A stretch of DNA of 33,464 nucleotides from Ancalomicrobiaceae bacterium (lineage in GTDB: Bacteria; Pseudomonadota; Alphaproteobacteria; Rhizobiales; Ancalomicrobiaceae): assembly GCA_031291595.1 (NCBI GenBank), contig JARLIU010000175.1:1-33464 (forward strand). Reading direction: 5' to 3'. Position numbers and translations under genes: made by a program. Below are positions 1 to 7,136 of this stretch, piece by piece. Below the pieces are notes generated by a model. It saw only the letters and a program-made list of their open reading frames with translations. It was not told the DNA's origin and did not search any database. How positions within the stretch are numbered: the stretch's first letter is position 1; each line of letters begins with the position of its first letter.

Positions 1-105
1 GTTGCGCACGAAGCCGTCGAGATCGAGCGCACTCGCTTGGCCGGCCATCCACCAACGGAAGCCGACACCCTGCACGTCGCCGACGATCACCACCCTGACG
101 GCCAT
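1..105 (-). CDS. acyP: Acylphosphatase, N-terminal 35 residues (runs off the window)
   Basis: Acylphosphatase is a small (about 90 residue) cytosolic enzyme that hydrolyses carboxyl-phosphate bonds such as acetyl phosphate. Reading the minus strand from an ATG at 105 gives MAVRVVIVGDVQGVGFRWWM and then a continuous frame to the window edge. This contains the family hallmark G-x-V-Q-G-V-G-F-R at residues 9-17, with the catalytic Arg and phosphate-binding loop, preceded by the expected first beta strand. An AAAGG-like ribosome-binding stretch lies a few bases upstream of the ATG. The 3' two thirds, including the catalytic Asn region, is outside the window. It is transcribed away from the SDR gene, so 106-387 is a divergent intergenic region in which I recognise no specific site. 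Confidence 0.88.
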   Translation of the reverse strand, partial: MAVRVVIVGDVQGVGFRWWMAGQASALDLDGFVRN

Positions 106-387
106 CGCATCGCCTTTCGCAGGTGAAATGGTAGCGTCGGCGCCGGTTGAATTCCACACGGGAGATAAGCAATGCTCCATCCGGACTTACGCGCAGACGA
201 AAAATCGAAACGTCTCACCCATTTCGCCCGAGGCTGAAACGTGCAGACTAAGCCGTCGCTGCCGGCAGGGCCGGTGTGGTCGGCCCTTGCCGATGGCGCG
301 TGCAATGCAACATGACCCTGTCCATCAAACTTCGCACCGCAGCAATGCCGTTGGTGCGGTGCACTCGAAGCGTAACGGAGGATGCCC

Positions 388-1140
388 ATGCCGTCGAAGG
401 TCGCCTTGATCACCGGGGCCGGCTCCGGCATCGGCCGGCATACCGCGCTCGCCTTGCTCGCCGATGGCTGGCTGGTGGCGCTCGCCGGCCGCAGGCCGCA
501 CGACCTGCAGACGACCGCCGCTGCGGCCGGAACCGCCGAGGCTGACGTCCTGGTCGTCCCGACCGACGTGACCGATCCCGCCGCCGTCGCCCATCTGTTC
601 GCCGAAATCGACAGGCGCTTCGGCCGGCTCGACTTCGTCTTCAACAATGCCGGGACCAACGTGCCGCCGGCGACCGTCGGCGACCTCACGTTCGACGACT
701 GGCGCCGGGTGGTCTCGGTCAACCTGGACGGCGCCTTCCTCGTCGCCAGCGCCGCCTTCCGCCTGATGCGCGACCAGACGCCACAGGGCGGCCGCATCGT
801 CAACAACGGCTCGATCTCGGCGCATGTGCCGCGACCGGGCTCGGCACCCTACACCGCCTCGAAACACGCGATCACCGGGCTGACCCGCTCGATCGCCCTC
901 GATGGCCGTCCCTACAACATCGCCTGCGGTCAGATCGATATCGGCAATGCGGCCTCCGACATGACCGAGAAGATGTCGAAGGGCGTGCCGCAGGCGAACG
1001 GCACGCTGGCACCCGAACCGACGATGGATGTCGGCCTCGTCGCCAAGGCGGTGCTCGCCATGGCCAACCTGCCGCTCGAAGCCAACGTGCAGTTCATGAC
1101 GCTGATGGCTACCGCCATGCCCTATATCGGCCGCGGCTGA
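388..1140 (+). CDS. SDR-family oxidoreductase (3-oxoacyl-ACP reductase-like)
   Basis: This is a classical short-chain dehydrogenase/reductase of 250 residues, a cytosolic NAD(P)-dependent alcohol/ketone oxidoreductase whose substrate cannot be read from sequence. The cofactor motif TGAGSGIG is at residues 9-16, the NNAG motif follows beta-4, and the catalytic Tyr155-x-x-x-Lys159 sits in YTASK with the catalytic Ser about a dozen residues before it. Two in-frame ATGs exist at 382 and 388. I chose 388 because the CGGAGG ribosome-binding site at 376-381 directly abuts the first ATG but is 6 bases from the second. The length is normal for the family. The DUF1007 gene follows after 89 bp on the same strand, a possible operon with no obvious functional link. 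Confidence 0.9.
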   Translation: MPSKVALITGAGSGIGRHTALALLADGWLVALAGRRPHDLQTTAAAAGTAEADVLVVPTDVTDPAAVAHLFAEIDRRFGRLDFVFNNAGTNVPPATVGDLTFDDWRRVVSVNLDGAFLVASAAFRLMRDQTPQGGRIVNNGSISAHVPRPGSAPYTASKHAITGLTRSIALDGRPYNIACGQIDIGNAASDMTEKMSKGVPQANGTLAPEPTMDVGLVAKAVLAMANLPLEANVQFMTLMATAMPYIGRG

Positions 1141-1229
1141 GCCCTGCCCGGTCCCTGCCTTCCGCACCAATGCTCGCCCGGCCGCCATCCGCCGCATTGC
1201 CGCCGTAAAATCCCGCTCCGTTCGCCGGC

Positions 1230-1910
1230 ATGATGCTTCGCTATCGCCACGTCGGGTCTTGCCACCTGATTCTCGCCGCCGCGCTTGGCACCCTCTGGGC
1301 GAGCCCCGCCGCGGCGCATCCGCACCTCTTCGTCGATGCGCGCGCCGAAGTCGCCTTCGACGCCGAGGGCCGCCTCACGGCGATCAAGAACATCTGGCGG
1401 TTCGACGAGCCGTTCTCGGCCTATGCCAAGCAGGGGCTGGCGCATCATCCGAACGGCAAGCTGACGGCGGCGTCGCTCGAAGCATTGGCCAAGGTCAACA
1501 TCCACTCTCTGGCGACCTACAAGTTCTTCACCTTCATCAAGCAGGCCGGCAAGCTGCAGCAGCTGGGCGATGGCGGCGGGCAGAAGCTCGACGATGACGG
1601 CCAGCAACTGACACTCACCTTCACGGTGACGCCGCCGGCGCCGATCGTGGTGAAGGCGACCTCGACCACCTTCTCGCTGTACGATCCGGAATATTTCGTC
1701 GCCATGAGCTTCGTGAAGGACAAGCCGGTCAAGCTTGTCGGCGCGCCGACGGATTGCCGGCTGCAGCTGTTCACCCCGACCGGGCTGACGCCGGAGGCCG
1801 CCGCACTGATTGCCCAGGTGCCGGCGTCGCAGCGTACCCTGCCGCCGGAATTGCAATCGCTGACCGGCGGCATCGAGAACGGCTTCGTGCTCGATTGCAC
1901 CGGTCACTGA
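1230..1910 (+). CDS. DUF1007 family secreted protein
   Basis: This 226-residue protein has an N-terminal signal peptide (hydrophobic stretch about residues 12-28, probable cleavage near ASPAAA) followed by AHPHLFVDA, the typical start of mature DUF1007 proteins. The mature part is hydrophilic and beta-rich without a membrane segment, so a periplasmic location is expected. The family is described as a periplasmic component of uncharacterised transport systems and often lies beside NicO/RcnA-type nickel/cobalt exporters. No such exporter is present here, so the partner is unknown. Two ATGs lie in tandem at 1230 and 1233 and neither has a strong ribosome-binding site, so the start could shift by a codon. 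Confidence 0.82.
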   Translation: MMLRYRHVGSCHLILAAALGTLWASPAAAHPHLFVDARAEVAFDAEGRLTAIKNIWRFDEPFSAYAKQGLAHHPNGKLTAASLEALAKVNIHSLATYKFFTFIKQAGKLQQLGDGGGQKLDDDGQQLTLTFTVTPPAPIVVKATSTTFSLYDPEYFVAMSFVKDKPVKLVGAPTDCRLQLFTPTGLTPEAAALIAQVPASQRTLPPELQSLTGGIENGFVLDCTGH

Positions 1911-1988
1911 ACCGCCGGCGCTGCCGGACCTACAGCCTGTTCGGCCTCGGCGAAGACTTGCAAACGGCAAGGCGCTCAGCCATGGCGA

Positions 1989-2339
1989 TCACACGCGGGC
2001 GAGCGGCGCCAGCAGCATCCGGATGCGCCGTTCCTCCGCTTCGGTGAAGACGAAGCGCCATCCGCACTGGTCGCCGCGTTGCCAGACCCGGTGCACCCGC
2101 GCACTGAACTTGAGCGACGGGATCTGCAGCTTGCTGTCCGCCGGCAACACCCCGCGAATGGTGTGGCGGACCCGGCACCCGGTGAGGCTGACGTCGACGA
2201 GCGTGACGGGCACCGGGCCGCCGAGCACCGTCAGCAGCGCCGGTTGCTCCCCGACGACGCGCATTGCGCTGCGGCGCTCGTGGCGGTCCTGTCGATGCTG
2301 ATCCAAATAGGCGCAGAGCCGCGCCAGCCGCTCACTCAT
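1989..2339 (-). CDS. PilZ domain protein (probable c-di-GMP binding)
   Basis: A 116-residue cytosolic protein consisting of essentially one PilZ domain. The c-di-GMP signature is visible in both halves: an RxxxR element (RHERR, about residues 19-23) and a DxSxxG element (DVSLTG, about residues 49-54), followed by the beta-barrel strands and a C-terminal helix rich in Arg/Glu. From the family, the role would be that of a diguanylate receptor affecting motility, exopolysaccharide or a similar output; no output domain or neighbour tells which. It is convergent with the DUF1007 gene (78 bp between stops). The 230 bp upstream (2340-2569) are partly AT-rich, with a small CGCGGA-TTT-TCCGCG inverted repeat at 2428-2442 of unknown role. 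Confidence 0.82.
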   Translation of the reverse strand: MSERLARLCAYLDQHRQDRHERRSAMRVVGEQPALLTVLGGPVPVTLVDVSLTGCRVRHTIRGVLPADSKLQIPSLKFSARVHRVWQRGDQCGWRFVFTEAEERRIRMLLAPLARV

Positions 2340-2569
2340 GGCGCATCATCCGACGGCGGTACCCGCGGACAATGCAGACGAGCGGTTAAGTCTGTTTTGT
2401 TTATTGACGTAAAAGAATTGTTTGCCGCGCGGATTTTCCGCGTCCGATCAAGCAACCCCATGACGTGGTGTGCAAACGGTCACCGCGCCGAACACCAGTG
2501 CCGCCAGTTGGCCCCGGTTCGCCGAACTTACGAGTCTTCAGCGATCAGCCAGTGGCGACGCCCCGGCAA

Positions 2570-3070
2570 TCAGCCGGCGCCGGACTTGATCAGGCGATAG
2601 AGCGCATGGTCGCCCGGCTTCAGGCCGATGTGCCGCGCCGTGCCGGCGACGACCTCGAGCACGAAACGCACCGGACCGGAGGAAGCGATCGGCTTTTCCG
2701 ACAGCGGCGTGGTATCCTCGGCGATCGAGACGACGGTTCCGTCGGAACGAATGAAGATCATGTCGAGGGCCACGTAGGTGTTCTTCATCCAGAAATAGAC
2801 CATCTGTTCGGTCTTGAAGTCGAACAGCATGCCCTCGTCGGCGCCAAGTTTGGTACGGTACATCAGCCCTTCGGCGCGAGACGTGTCATCGGCCGCGACC
2901 TCGACCCGAAAATTCTCATGCGATGTGGCGGTGACCAGCGTCAACGGCTCGAAATTTTTGGCATCGGCGGCAATCGCCGGCCGCAATGCGTCTGGCACGA
3001 TCGGCGGCGCGGCGATGCCGAGCGCCAGAACAAGCGCCACGAGGAGCGAACGCAGGCCGATCCGCACCAT
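2570..3070 (-). CDS. DUF192 family exported protein
   Basis: A 166-residue protein with a signal peptide or N-terminal membrane anchor (hydrophobic residues about 5-24) and a DUF192 domain in the rest. The family core FWMKNTYVALDMIFI is clear, as is the GLMYRTKL element upstream of it and a V-L-E-V-V-AG strand towards the end. The biochemical function of DUF192 is not established. The frame stays open further upstream, but I place the start at 3070 because GAGAGG lies 8 bases ahead of that ATG and it begins the signal sequence. It lies downstream of the double cold-shock gene on the same strand, separated by a hairpin that probably terminates that transcript. Confidence 0.85.
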   Translation of the reverse strand: MVRIGLRSLLVALVLALGIAAPPIVPDALRPAIAADAKNFEPLTLVTATSHENFRVEVAADDTSRAEGLMYRTKLGADEGMLFDFKTEQMVYFWMKNTYVALDMIFIRSDGTVVSIAEDTTPLSEKPIASSGPVRFVLEVVAGTARHIGLKPGDHALYRLIKSGAG

Positions 3071-3114
3071 TCTCGTCACCTCTCTACCGCGGCTCCAACC
3101 GTCGGCCCGCACAA

Positions 3115-3154
3115 ATGCCGAAGCCGCGACAGGCTTCCCGCGCGGCTTCGGCAT
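3115..3154 (-). terminator. 14-bp perfect inverted repeat, probable terminator of the cold-shock gene
   Basis: Positions 3115-3128 (ATGCCGAAGCCGCG) and 3141-3154 are perfect reverse complements with a 12-base loop. On the minus strand the stem follows the cold-shock gene stop by 109 bp and is succeeded by only a short T-run (ATTTG), so termination may be incomplete and may rely partly on Rho. It could alternatively be an mRNA-stabilising hairpin. Confidence 0.55.
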
Positions 3155-3262
3155 AACGCATCCCCTATTGGGCGAAAATCGGTCAACCGAACGTACCGCG
3201 CACCCGACGCGCTCCGGCCGGCCGAGCGCCACCATCTCCCGCGGCGGCCCTGCCGCGCCGGA

Positions 3263-3841
3263 TCAGTGCGACGCCGGGATATGCGACACGCCATCCGGGC
3301 GGATTTCGGCAGCCATCAGTCCCTTCGGGCCATTGCCGTAGCGCACCAGCACCGACTGGCCCGGACGAAGCTCTGTGAGGCCGAAACGCCTGAGCGTCTC
3401 CATATGCACGAAGATGTCCTCCGTGCCCTCGCCGCGGGTCAGAAAGCCGAACCCCTTGACCCGGTTGAACCACTTCACGATGGCGCGCTCGATGCCGCTG
3501 GTGGCGACAATCTGCACGTGCGTGCGCGACGGCGGCAGCTGGGACGGATGAACCGCGGTCGACTCATCCATATGGAGAATGCGCAGCGCCTGCAGACCGC
3601 GCGGCCGATCGAGCACCTCGACGATGATGCGCGCGCCCTCATAGGCGGTCTGGAAGCCGTCGCGCCTGAGGCAGGTCACGTGCAACAAGATATCCGGCAG
3701 CTTATTGTCAGGGACAATGAAGCCGTACCCCTTGGAGACGTCGAACCACTTGATGGAACCAGCCACTTCGATGACGTCGACGTTCGGTTCCTCGGCGATA
3801 TCGTCTATTGGACGGGTGTCCGACGTTAACTTGGCCCCCAT
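3263..3841 (-). CDS. Double cold-shock-domain protein
   Basis: A 192-residue cytosolic nucleic-acid-binding protein with two cold-shock domains in tandem, the arrangement common in Hyphomicrobiales. Domain 1 (about residues 25-92) starts SIKWFDVSKGYGFI with the RNP1-like KGYGFI, but its RNP2 is diverged (DILLHV). Domain 2 (about residues 117-185) has a canonical IVKWFNRVKGFGFL and DIFVHM. The linker between them is proline/serine-rich and the first 24 residues are acidic. Family members act as RNA chaperones that melt secondary structure, often during cold or stationary phase. I chose ATG 3841; a G-rich GGGGG stretch lies 9 bases upstream. The frame is open further upstream but that part does not look coding. 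gloA diverges from it. Confidence 0.88.
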   Translation of the reverse strand: MGAKLTSDTRPIDDIAEEPNVDVIEVAGSIKWFDVSKGYGFIVPDNKLPDILLHVTCLRRDGFQTAYEGARIIVEVLDRPRGLQALRILHMDESTAVHPSQLPPSRTHVQIVATSGIERAIVKWFNRVKGFGFLTRGEGTEDIFVHMETLRRFGLTELRPGQSVLVRYGNGPKGLMAAEIRPDGVSHIPASH

Positions 3842-4170
3842 ACCTGACAACCCCCAAATAGGTGCCTGTCGAAGACCTTCACGCCCACCGCTTGATGAAG
3901 GTTTCCGAACCGATTCGGCTGATTCTCGGTTGCGTCCAGCATAACACCCGACCTTCTGGCTTCTAGAGCAATTTTGGCCGAAGTCCGGGTATTCAACATC
4001 TTCGACATATAGGTCGCCGCCTGCCGCGCGATGTCCTCGGCAACTCGGCGCGACGGGCGTGGACGCATCCGTCCGGACCATGCCATCATCGCCGCCGAAG
4101 CGCTGGCCGCCGCACCCCTGACAGCCGCGGCCAGCCACGCTATCAACTTCGAAACCGAGTGGGAGTTCCC
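3842..4170. other. Intergenic region between cold-shock gene and gloA
   Basis: These 329 bp separate two divergent genes and should hold both promoters plus what may be a long 5' leader for the cold-shock mRNA, as is usual for such genes. I see no clear -10/-35 pair or strong hairpin. An 86-codon open frame on the minus strand (3826-4086) overlaps the cold-shock start, but it has mixed codon use, no recognisable domain and no good ribosome-binding site, so it is not called. Confidence 0.5.
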
Positions 4171-4611
4171 ATGCGCTATCTGCATACGATGGTTCGCGTT
4201 CGCAACCTCGACGAGTCGCTCGACTTTTGGGTCGACAAATTCGGCCTGACCGAGGTCCGTCGCTTCGACAGCGACAAGGGGCGCTATACCCTCGTCTACC
4301 TGACCGCCTCCGGGGATGCCGCCAGCGCCGTCACCGCCAAGGCGCCGCTGCTGGAACTGACGTACAACTGGGATCCGGAGGACTACGGCTCGGCCCGCAA
4401 TTTCGGCCATCTCGCCTATGAGGTCGACGATATCTACGCGGAATGCGCAAGGTTGCTGGCCGCCGGCGTCACCATCAACCGGCCGCCGCGCGACGGCCAC
4501 ATGGCGTTCGTCCGCTCGCCCGACCAGATCTCGATCGAACTTCTGCAAAAGGGCGGCTCGCTGCCGCCGGCCGAGCCCTGGGCGAGCATGCCGAACACCG
4601 GCACCTGGTGA
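4171..4611 (+). CDS. gloA: Lactoylglutathione lyase (glyoxalase I)
   Basis: A 146-residue enzyme of the VOC fold that isomerises the methylglyoxal-glutathione hemithioacetal to S-lactoylglutathione, detoxifying methylglyoxal in the cytosol. It begins MRYLHTMVRV, almost identical to the E. coli GloA start. The four metal ligands of the bacterial (Ni/Co-type) enzyme are all present: His5, Glu62 (in LELTYNW), His80 (in FGHLAYEV) and Glu123 (in ISIELLQK). The glutathione-contact segment ELTYNWD is conserved. ATG 4171 is chosen over an in-frame GTG at 4159 because GGGAG at 4161-4165 is 5 bases upstream and it makes His5 match. The C-terminus has a short Pro-rich tail. No glyoxalase II gene is nearby. 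Confidence 0.95.
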   Translation: MRYLHTMVRVRNLDESLDFWVDKFGLTEVRRFDSDKGRYTLVYLTASGDAASAVTAKAPLLELTYNWDPEDYGSARNFGHLAYEVDDIYAECARLLAAGVTINRPPRDGHMAFVRSPDQISIELLQKGGSLPPAEPWASMPNTGTW

Positions 4612-4622
4612 TCCGCGGCTCG

Positions 4623-4739
4623 TCAGAAACCGCTCGCCTGATCGGCTCTGCGGCTGCGCTCAGGCGTGAGCCGGTCGCGCTCGCCCAGACTTCCGCTCGG
4701 ATCGAGTTTGGTGCGCGCTCGCAGCCATGCCGCGCCGTC
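4623..4739 (-). pseudogene. Degenerate tandem copy of the small secreted protein's C-terminus
   Basis: Read on the minus strand, the 38 codons ending at the stop at 4623-4625 align without gaps to the last 38 codons of the 73-residue gene at 4890-5111. About 16 of 38 residues are identical, including LDP-x-G-x-L-x-ERD and the terminal SGF-stop. The frame stays open upstream to 4886, but what precedes the matching part has no signal peptide, no match to the intact copy and no convincing start. The intact gene's putative terminator hairpin lies between the two. I infer a duplicated and decayed gene end. A divergent but still translated short protein cannot be excluded. Confidence 0.5.
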
Positions 4740-4756
4740 GCGATCATCGCGACGTG

Positions 4757-4816
4757 AAAACGCCCCCGGTCCTGCTCCCGCTGTGGCTGTCACCTGGCGA
4801 GAGAAGGACCGGGGGC
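4757..4816 (-). terminator. Putative intrinsic terminator of the small secreted-protein gene
   Basis: GCCCCCGGTCCT at 4762-4773 and its perfect reverse complement at 4805-4816 form a 12-bp GC-rich stem with a 31-base loop. On the minus strand the stem is followed by G-TTTT-C (4761-4756). It lies 73 bp beyond the stop of the gene at 4890-5111, in the right orientation. The large loop and short T-run lower confidence. Confidence 0.5.
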
Positions 4817-4889
4817 CATTGTGCGGTGGCAGATCCGTGGCGGGGCAATCGGCCTTAGGCCGAGCCGTTAGCCTCGCCTGCGCCACCCG

Positions 4890-5111
4890 TCAGAACCCGG
4901 AAGAACCGTTGCCCATCTGGCTGTACTTGAGCATCAGCAGATCGCGCTCGCTGAGGACGCCATTCGGATCGAGCTGGGCGCGCAGCTGCTGGAGGTACGC
5001 GCCATAGCTGGAATTGCCGTACTCGGAATCAGCGCGCTGCGCCGCCGAAGCCGGAGTCGCTGCCGCCAATGCAAGCACGGCCAAGGCCAACATAACAGTT
5101 TTCGAACACAT
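4890..5111 (-). CDS. Small secreted protein of unknown function
   Basis: A 73-residue protein. An ideal ribosome-binding site (AGGAGG, 8 bases before ATG 5111) and a clear Sec signal peptide (hydrophobic core LALAVLALAAATPA, cleavage expected after ASA near residue 23) show that it is a real exported gene. The mature peptide of about 50 residues is Tyr/Ser/Gln/Leu-rich with a helical segment YLQQLRAQLDPNGVLSERD and ends in a Gly/Ser-rich tail. There are no cysteines apart from one at residue 2. I do not recognise the family. It is divergent from the MarR-GNAT gene across an AT-rich region with palindromes, so co-regulation is possible. A decayed copy of its 3' half lies downstream. Confidence 0.72.
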   Translation of the reverse strand: MCSKTVMLALAVLALAAATPASAAQRADSEYGNSSYGAYLQQLRAQLDPNGVLSERDLLMLKYSQMGNGSSGF

Positions 5112-5384
5112 CTTGATTTCCTCCTGTCAGCAACTGTTCCGTTGCAGAGTAATTCTAGCCCATATTGTGATCCACATAGTTCAACTTCAGTCACAGCTGC
5201 TAAAGAATATATGATCGACAGCGCACAACATCACACACAATTGACATGATAACTTTATCATAACAGGACGCTTACAACGGCATTACTGTGACCGGATTAA
5301 GGCTAGGTTGACAGCAATTATATTGACATAAGCACTCGATTAGTTGAAATTATCAACTAGTTGCCGCTCTGCCGGAGATGCCCA
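5112..5384. promoter_or_regulatory. AT-rich divergent promoter region
   Basis: Positions 5161-5340 are about 39% GC in a genome of roughly 67% GC. The region carries two TTGACA hexamers reading rightwards (5308-5313 and 5323-5328), a third at 5241-5246, an inverted repeat ATGATA-ACTT-TATCAT at 5246-5261, and the operator-like palindrome at 5341-5359. I infer promoters for both divergent genes, but cannot assign -10 boxes with confidence. Confidence 0.5.
5341..5359. promoter_or_regulatory. Palindromic operator, probable MarR-family binding site
   Basis: TAGTTGA-AATTA-TCAACTA is a perfect 7-bp inverted repeat with a 5-base spacer. It lies 25 bases before the GTG start of the MarR-GNAT gene and just downstream of the TTGACA at 5323-5328, where a bound protein would overlap the -10 region. 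Size and symmetry fit MarR dimers, and autorepression is the simplest reading. The regulator assignment is inference. Confidence 0.62.
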
Positions 5385-6329
5385 GTGACTGTCGCCGTTC
5401 CCACCCTGCCCGCCACCAACGAAGCGGTCGGCCGTATCCGCGCCTTCAATCGCTGGTACACGCGCCGGCTCGACATCCTTGCCGACCATTTCCTGTCGTC
5501 GCCGTTTTCGCTGGTCGAGGCGCGGCTCCTTTGGGAACTCGCCAATCGGGAGAGGCCGGCGGCGGCCGAGATCGCGCGCGACCTCGGGCTCGACCCCGGC
5601 CAGACCAGCCACCTGTTGAAGCGATTCGAAGCGCGCCGGCTCATCCGCCGAACGCCTTCCCCGGACGACGCACGGCGCTCGCTGATCGAGCTCACCGACG
5701 CCGGGTGCGCGGCCTTCGCCAGCATGAACGCCGAGCAATATGCCCGCATCGCCACCGACCTCGCCCGGCTCGCACCGGAGGCCGTCGGCCGCATGACCGC
5801 CGCCATGACCGACGTGCGCCGGCTCTCCGATCCCGACACCGCCGTCGCTCCCCTCGTCATCCGGCCGCACCGTGCCGGCGAAATCGCCTGGATCTGCTAT
5901 CGCCAGATTGCGTTCTATGCCGATGTCTGGGGGTTTCGCGGCTCGTTCGAGCCTCTGGTGCTGGACGTCGGCCGACGCTTCCTCGAGGAGTTCGATCCGC
6001 GTCGCGATGCCTCGTACCTGGTGGAGGTCGACGGCCGCATCGTCGGGTCGATCCTCGTCGTTCACAGCGACGATCCGGCCATCGCCAAGCTGCGGCTTCT
6101 CTGGGTGGAGAGCGAGATGCGCGGTCGCGGCCTCGGTCGCCGGCTGGTCGACGAAGCGGTGCGCTTTGCCCGCGATGCCGGCTACGCCAAGCTGACGCTG
6201 TGGACCCAGGACGTGCTCGTCGAAGCTCGGCGGATTTATACCCGCGCCGGATTTCGCCCGGTGTCAGGCGAGCCGAACAGCGATTACGGCCCGACGATGA
6301 TCAGCGAAAGCTGGGAGCTGGCGCTATAG
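5385..6329 (+). CDS. MarR-family regulator fused to GNAT acetyltransferase
   Basis: A 314-residue two-domain cytosolic protein. Residues about 20-140 form a MarR winged helix-turn-helix (AEIARDLGLDPGQTSHLLKR as recognition region, then the wing around RRTPSPDDARRS). Residues about 150-314 form a GNAT N-acetyltransferase with the acetyl-CoA loop RGRGLGRRL near 245-253 and a typical YTRAGF near the C-terminus. Such fusions are known in Proteobacteria, but substrate and inducer are generally undefined. The start is GTG 5385, supported by CCGGAG 7 bases upstream; an in-frame TTG at 5361 would add 8 residues but lacks a ribosome-binding site. It is probably autoregulated through the adjacent palindrome. 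It is convergent with lolD (39 bp between stops). Confidence 0.88.
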   Translation: MTVAVPTLPATNEAVGRIRAFNRWYTRRLDILADHFLSSPFSLVEARLLWELANRERPAAAEIARDLGLDPGQTSHLLKRFEARRLIRRTPSPDDARRSLIELTDAGCAAFASMNAEQYARIATDLARLAPEAVGRMTAAMTDVRRLSDPDTAVAPLVIRPHRAGEIAWICYRQIAFYADVWGFRGSFEPLVLDVGRRFLEEFDPRRDASYLVEVDGRIVGSILVVHSDDPAIAKLRLLWVESEMRGRGLGRRLVDEAVRFARDAGYAKLTLWTQDVLVEARRIYTRAGFRPVSGEPNSDYGPTMISESWELAL

Positions 6330-6368
6330 GGGCTAGATAGATGATCGACGTCGTTGGCGAAGAAGGCC

Positions 6369-7127
6369 TCACATCTCCACGACCTTGCCGTCATCGAGCG
6401 TGATGCGGCGGTCCATGCGCGCGGCGAGTTCGGGATTGTGGGTGGCGATCAGCGCCGACAGGCCGGAGGCACGCACCAAGGCCGACAGCGCATCGAACAC
6501 GTAGTGGGCGGTCTTCGGATCGAGGTTGCCGGTGGGCTCGTCGGCAAGGATCAGCTTCGGCACGTTGGCCACCGCTCGGGCGATTGCCACGCGCTGCTGC
6601 TCGCCGCCTGAGAGCTCCGCCGGCCGGTGCTTGGCGCGTTCGCCGAGCTTCAGGTACCGCAGCAGTTCCATCGAGCGTTCTGCCGCCTGTGCCCACGTCA
6701 GGCCCCTGAGCATCTGCGGCAGCATGATGTTCTCCTGCGCGGTGAATTCCGGCAGCAGATGATGGAACTGATAGACGAAGCCGATCTCGAGCCTTCTCAG
6801 CCGCGTGCGCTCGCGCTCGGGCAGCTTGCCGGCCGACAGCCCGCCGATATAGACCTCGCCGCCGTCGGGACGTTCGAGCAGCCCGGCCAGATGCAGCAGC
6901 GTCGACTTGCCGGCGCCGGACGGGGCGACCAGCGCCACCATCTCGCCCTTGTTGACGGTGAGGTTCGCACCGGTGAGCACTTCCAGCGCGCCCGCGCCTT
7001 CCTTGTAGCGGCGCTCGATCTTGTCGAGCCGCAACGGCGGCGCTGGCGGTGCAGTACCGACCCCGTTCGCGGCCTGGGCGCCCTTGGCGGCAGCGCTTTG
7101 AGAGGAAACAGCAACGATCTCAGTCAT
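6369..7127 (-). CDS. lolD: Lipoprotein-releasing system ATPase LolD
   Basis: The 252-residue ATPase of the LolCDE-type ABC machine, which releases outer-membrane lipoproteins from the inner membrane to the LolA carrier. Walker A is APSGAGKST (residues 68-76, Ala replacing the usual first Gly), the Q-loop Gln is at 120, the ABC signature LSGGE at 172-176 and Walker B LILADEP at 192-198. About 30 extra N-terminal residues, rich in Ala/Gly/Pro, precede the nucleotide-binding domain. It starts 9 bp after the permease gene with GAGG 7 bases before the ATG, so the two are co-translated. The permease partner's presence supports LolD rather than another MacB-like ATPase. Confidence 0.93.
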   Translation of the reverse strand: MTEIVAVSSQSAAAKGAQAANGVGTAPPAPPLRLDKIERRYKEGAGALEVLTGANLTVNKGEMVALVAPSGAGKSTLLHLAGLLERPDGGEVYIGGLSAGKLPERERTRLRRLEIGFVYQFHHLLPEFTAQENIMLPQMLRGLTWAQAAERSMELLRYLKLGERAKHRPAELSGGEQQRVAIARAVANVPKLILADEPTGNLDPKTAHYVFDALSALVRASGLSALIATHNPELAARMDRRITLDDGKVVEM

Positions 7128-7136
7128 GTCGCATCC

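Noticed and set aside
3826-4086. 86-codon minus-strand frame overlapping the cold-shock gene start
   Set aside because: Part of it has coding-like composition, but the end does not, there is no convincing ribosome-binding site, and no family is recognised.
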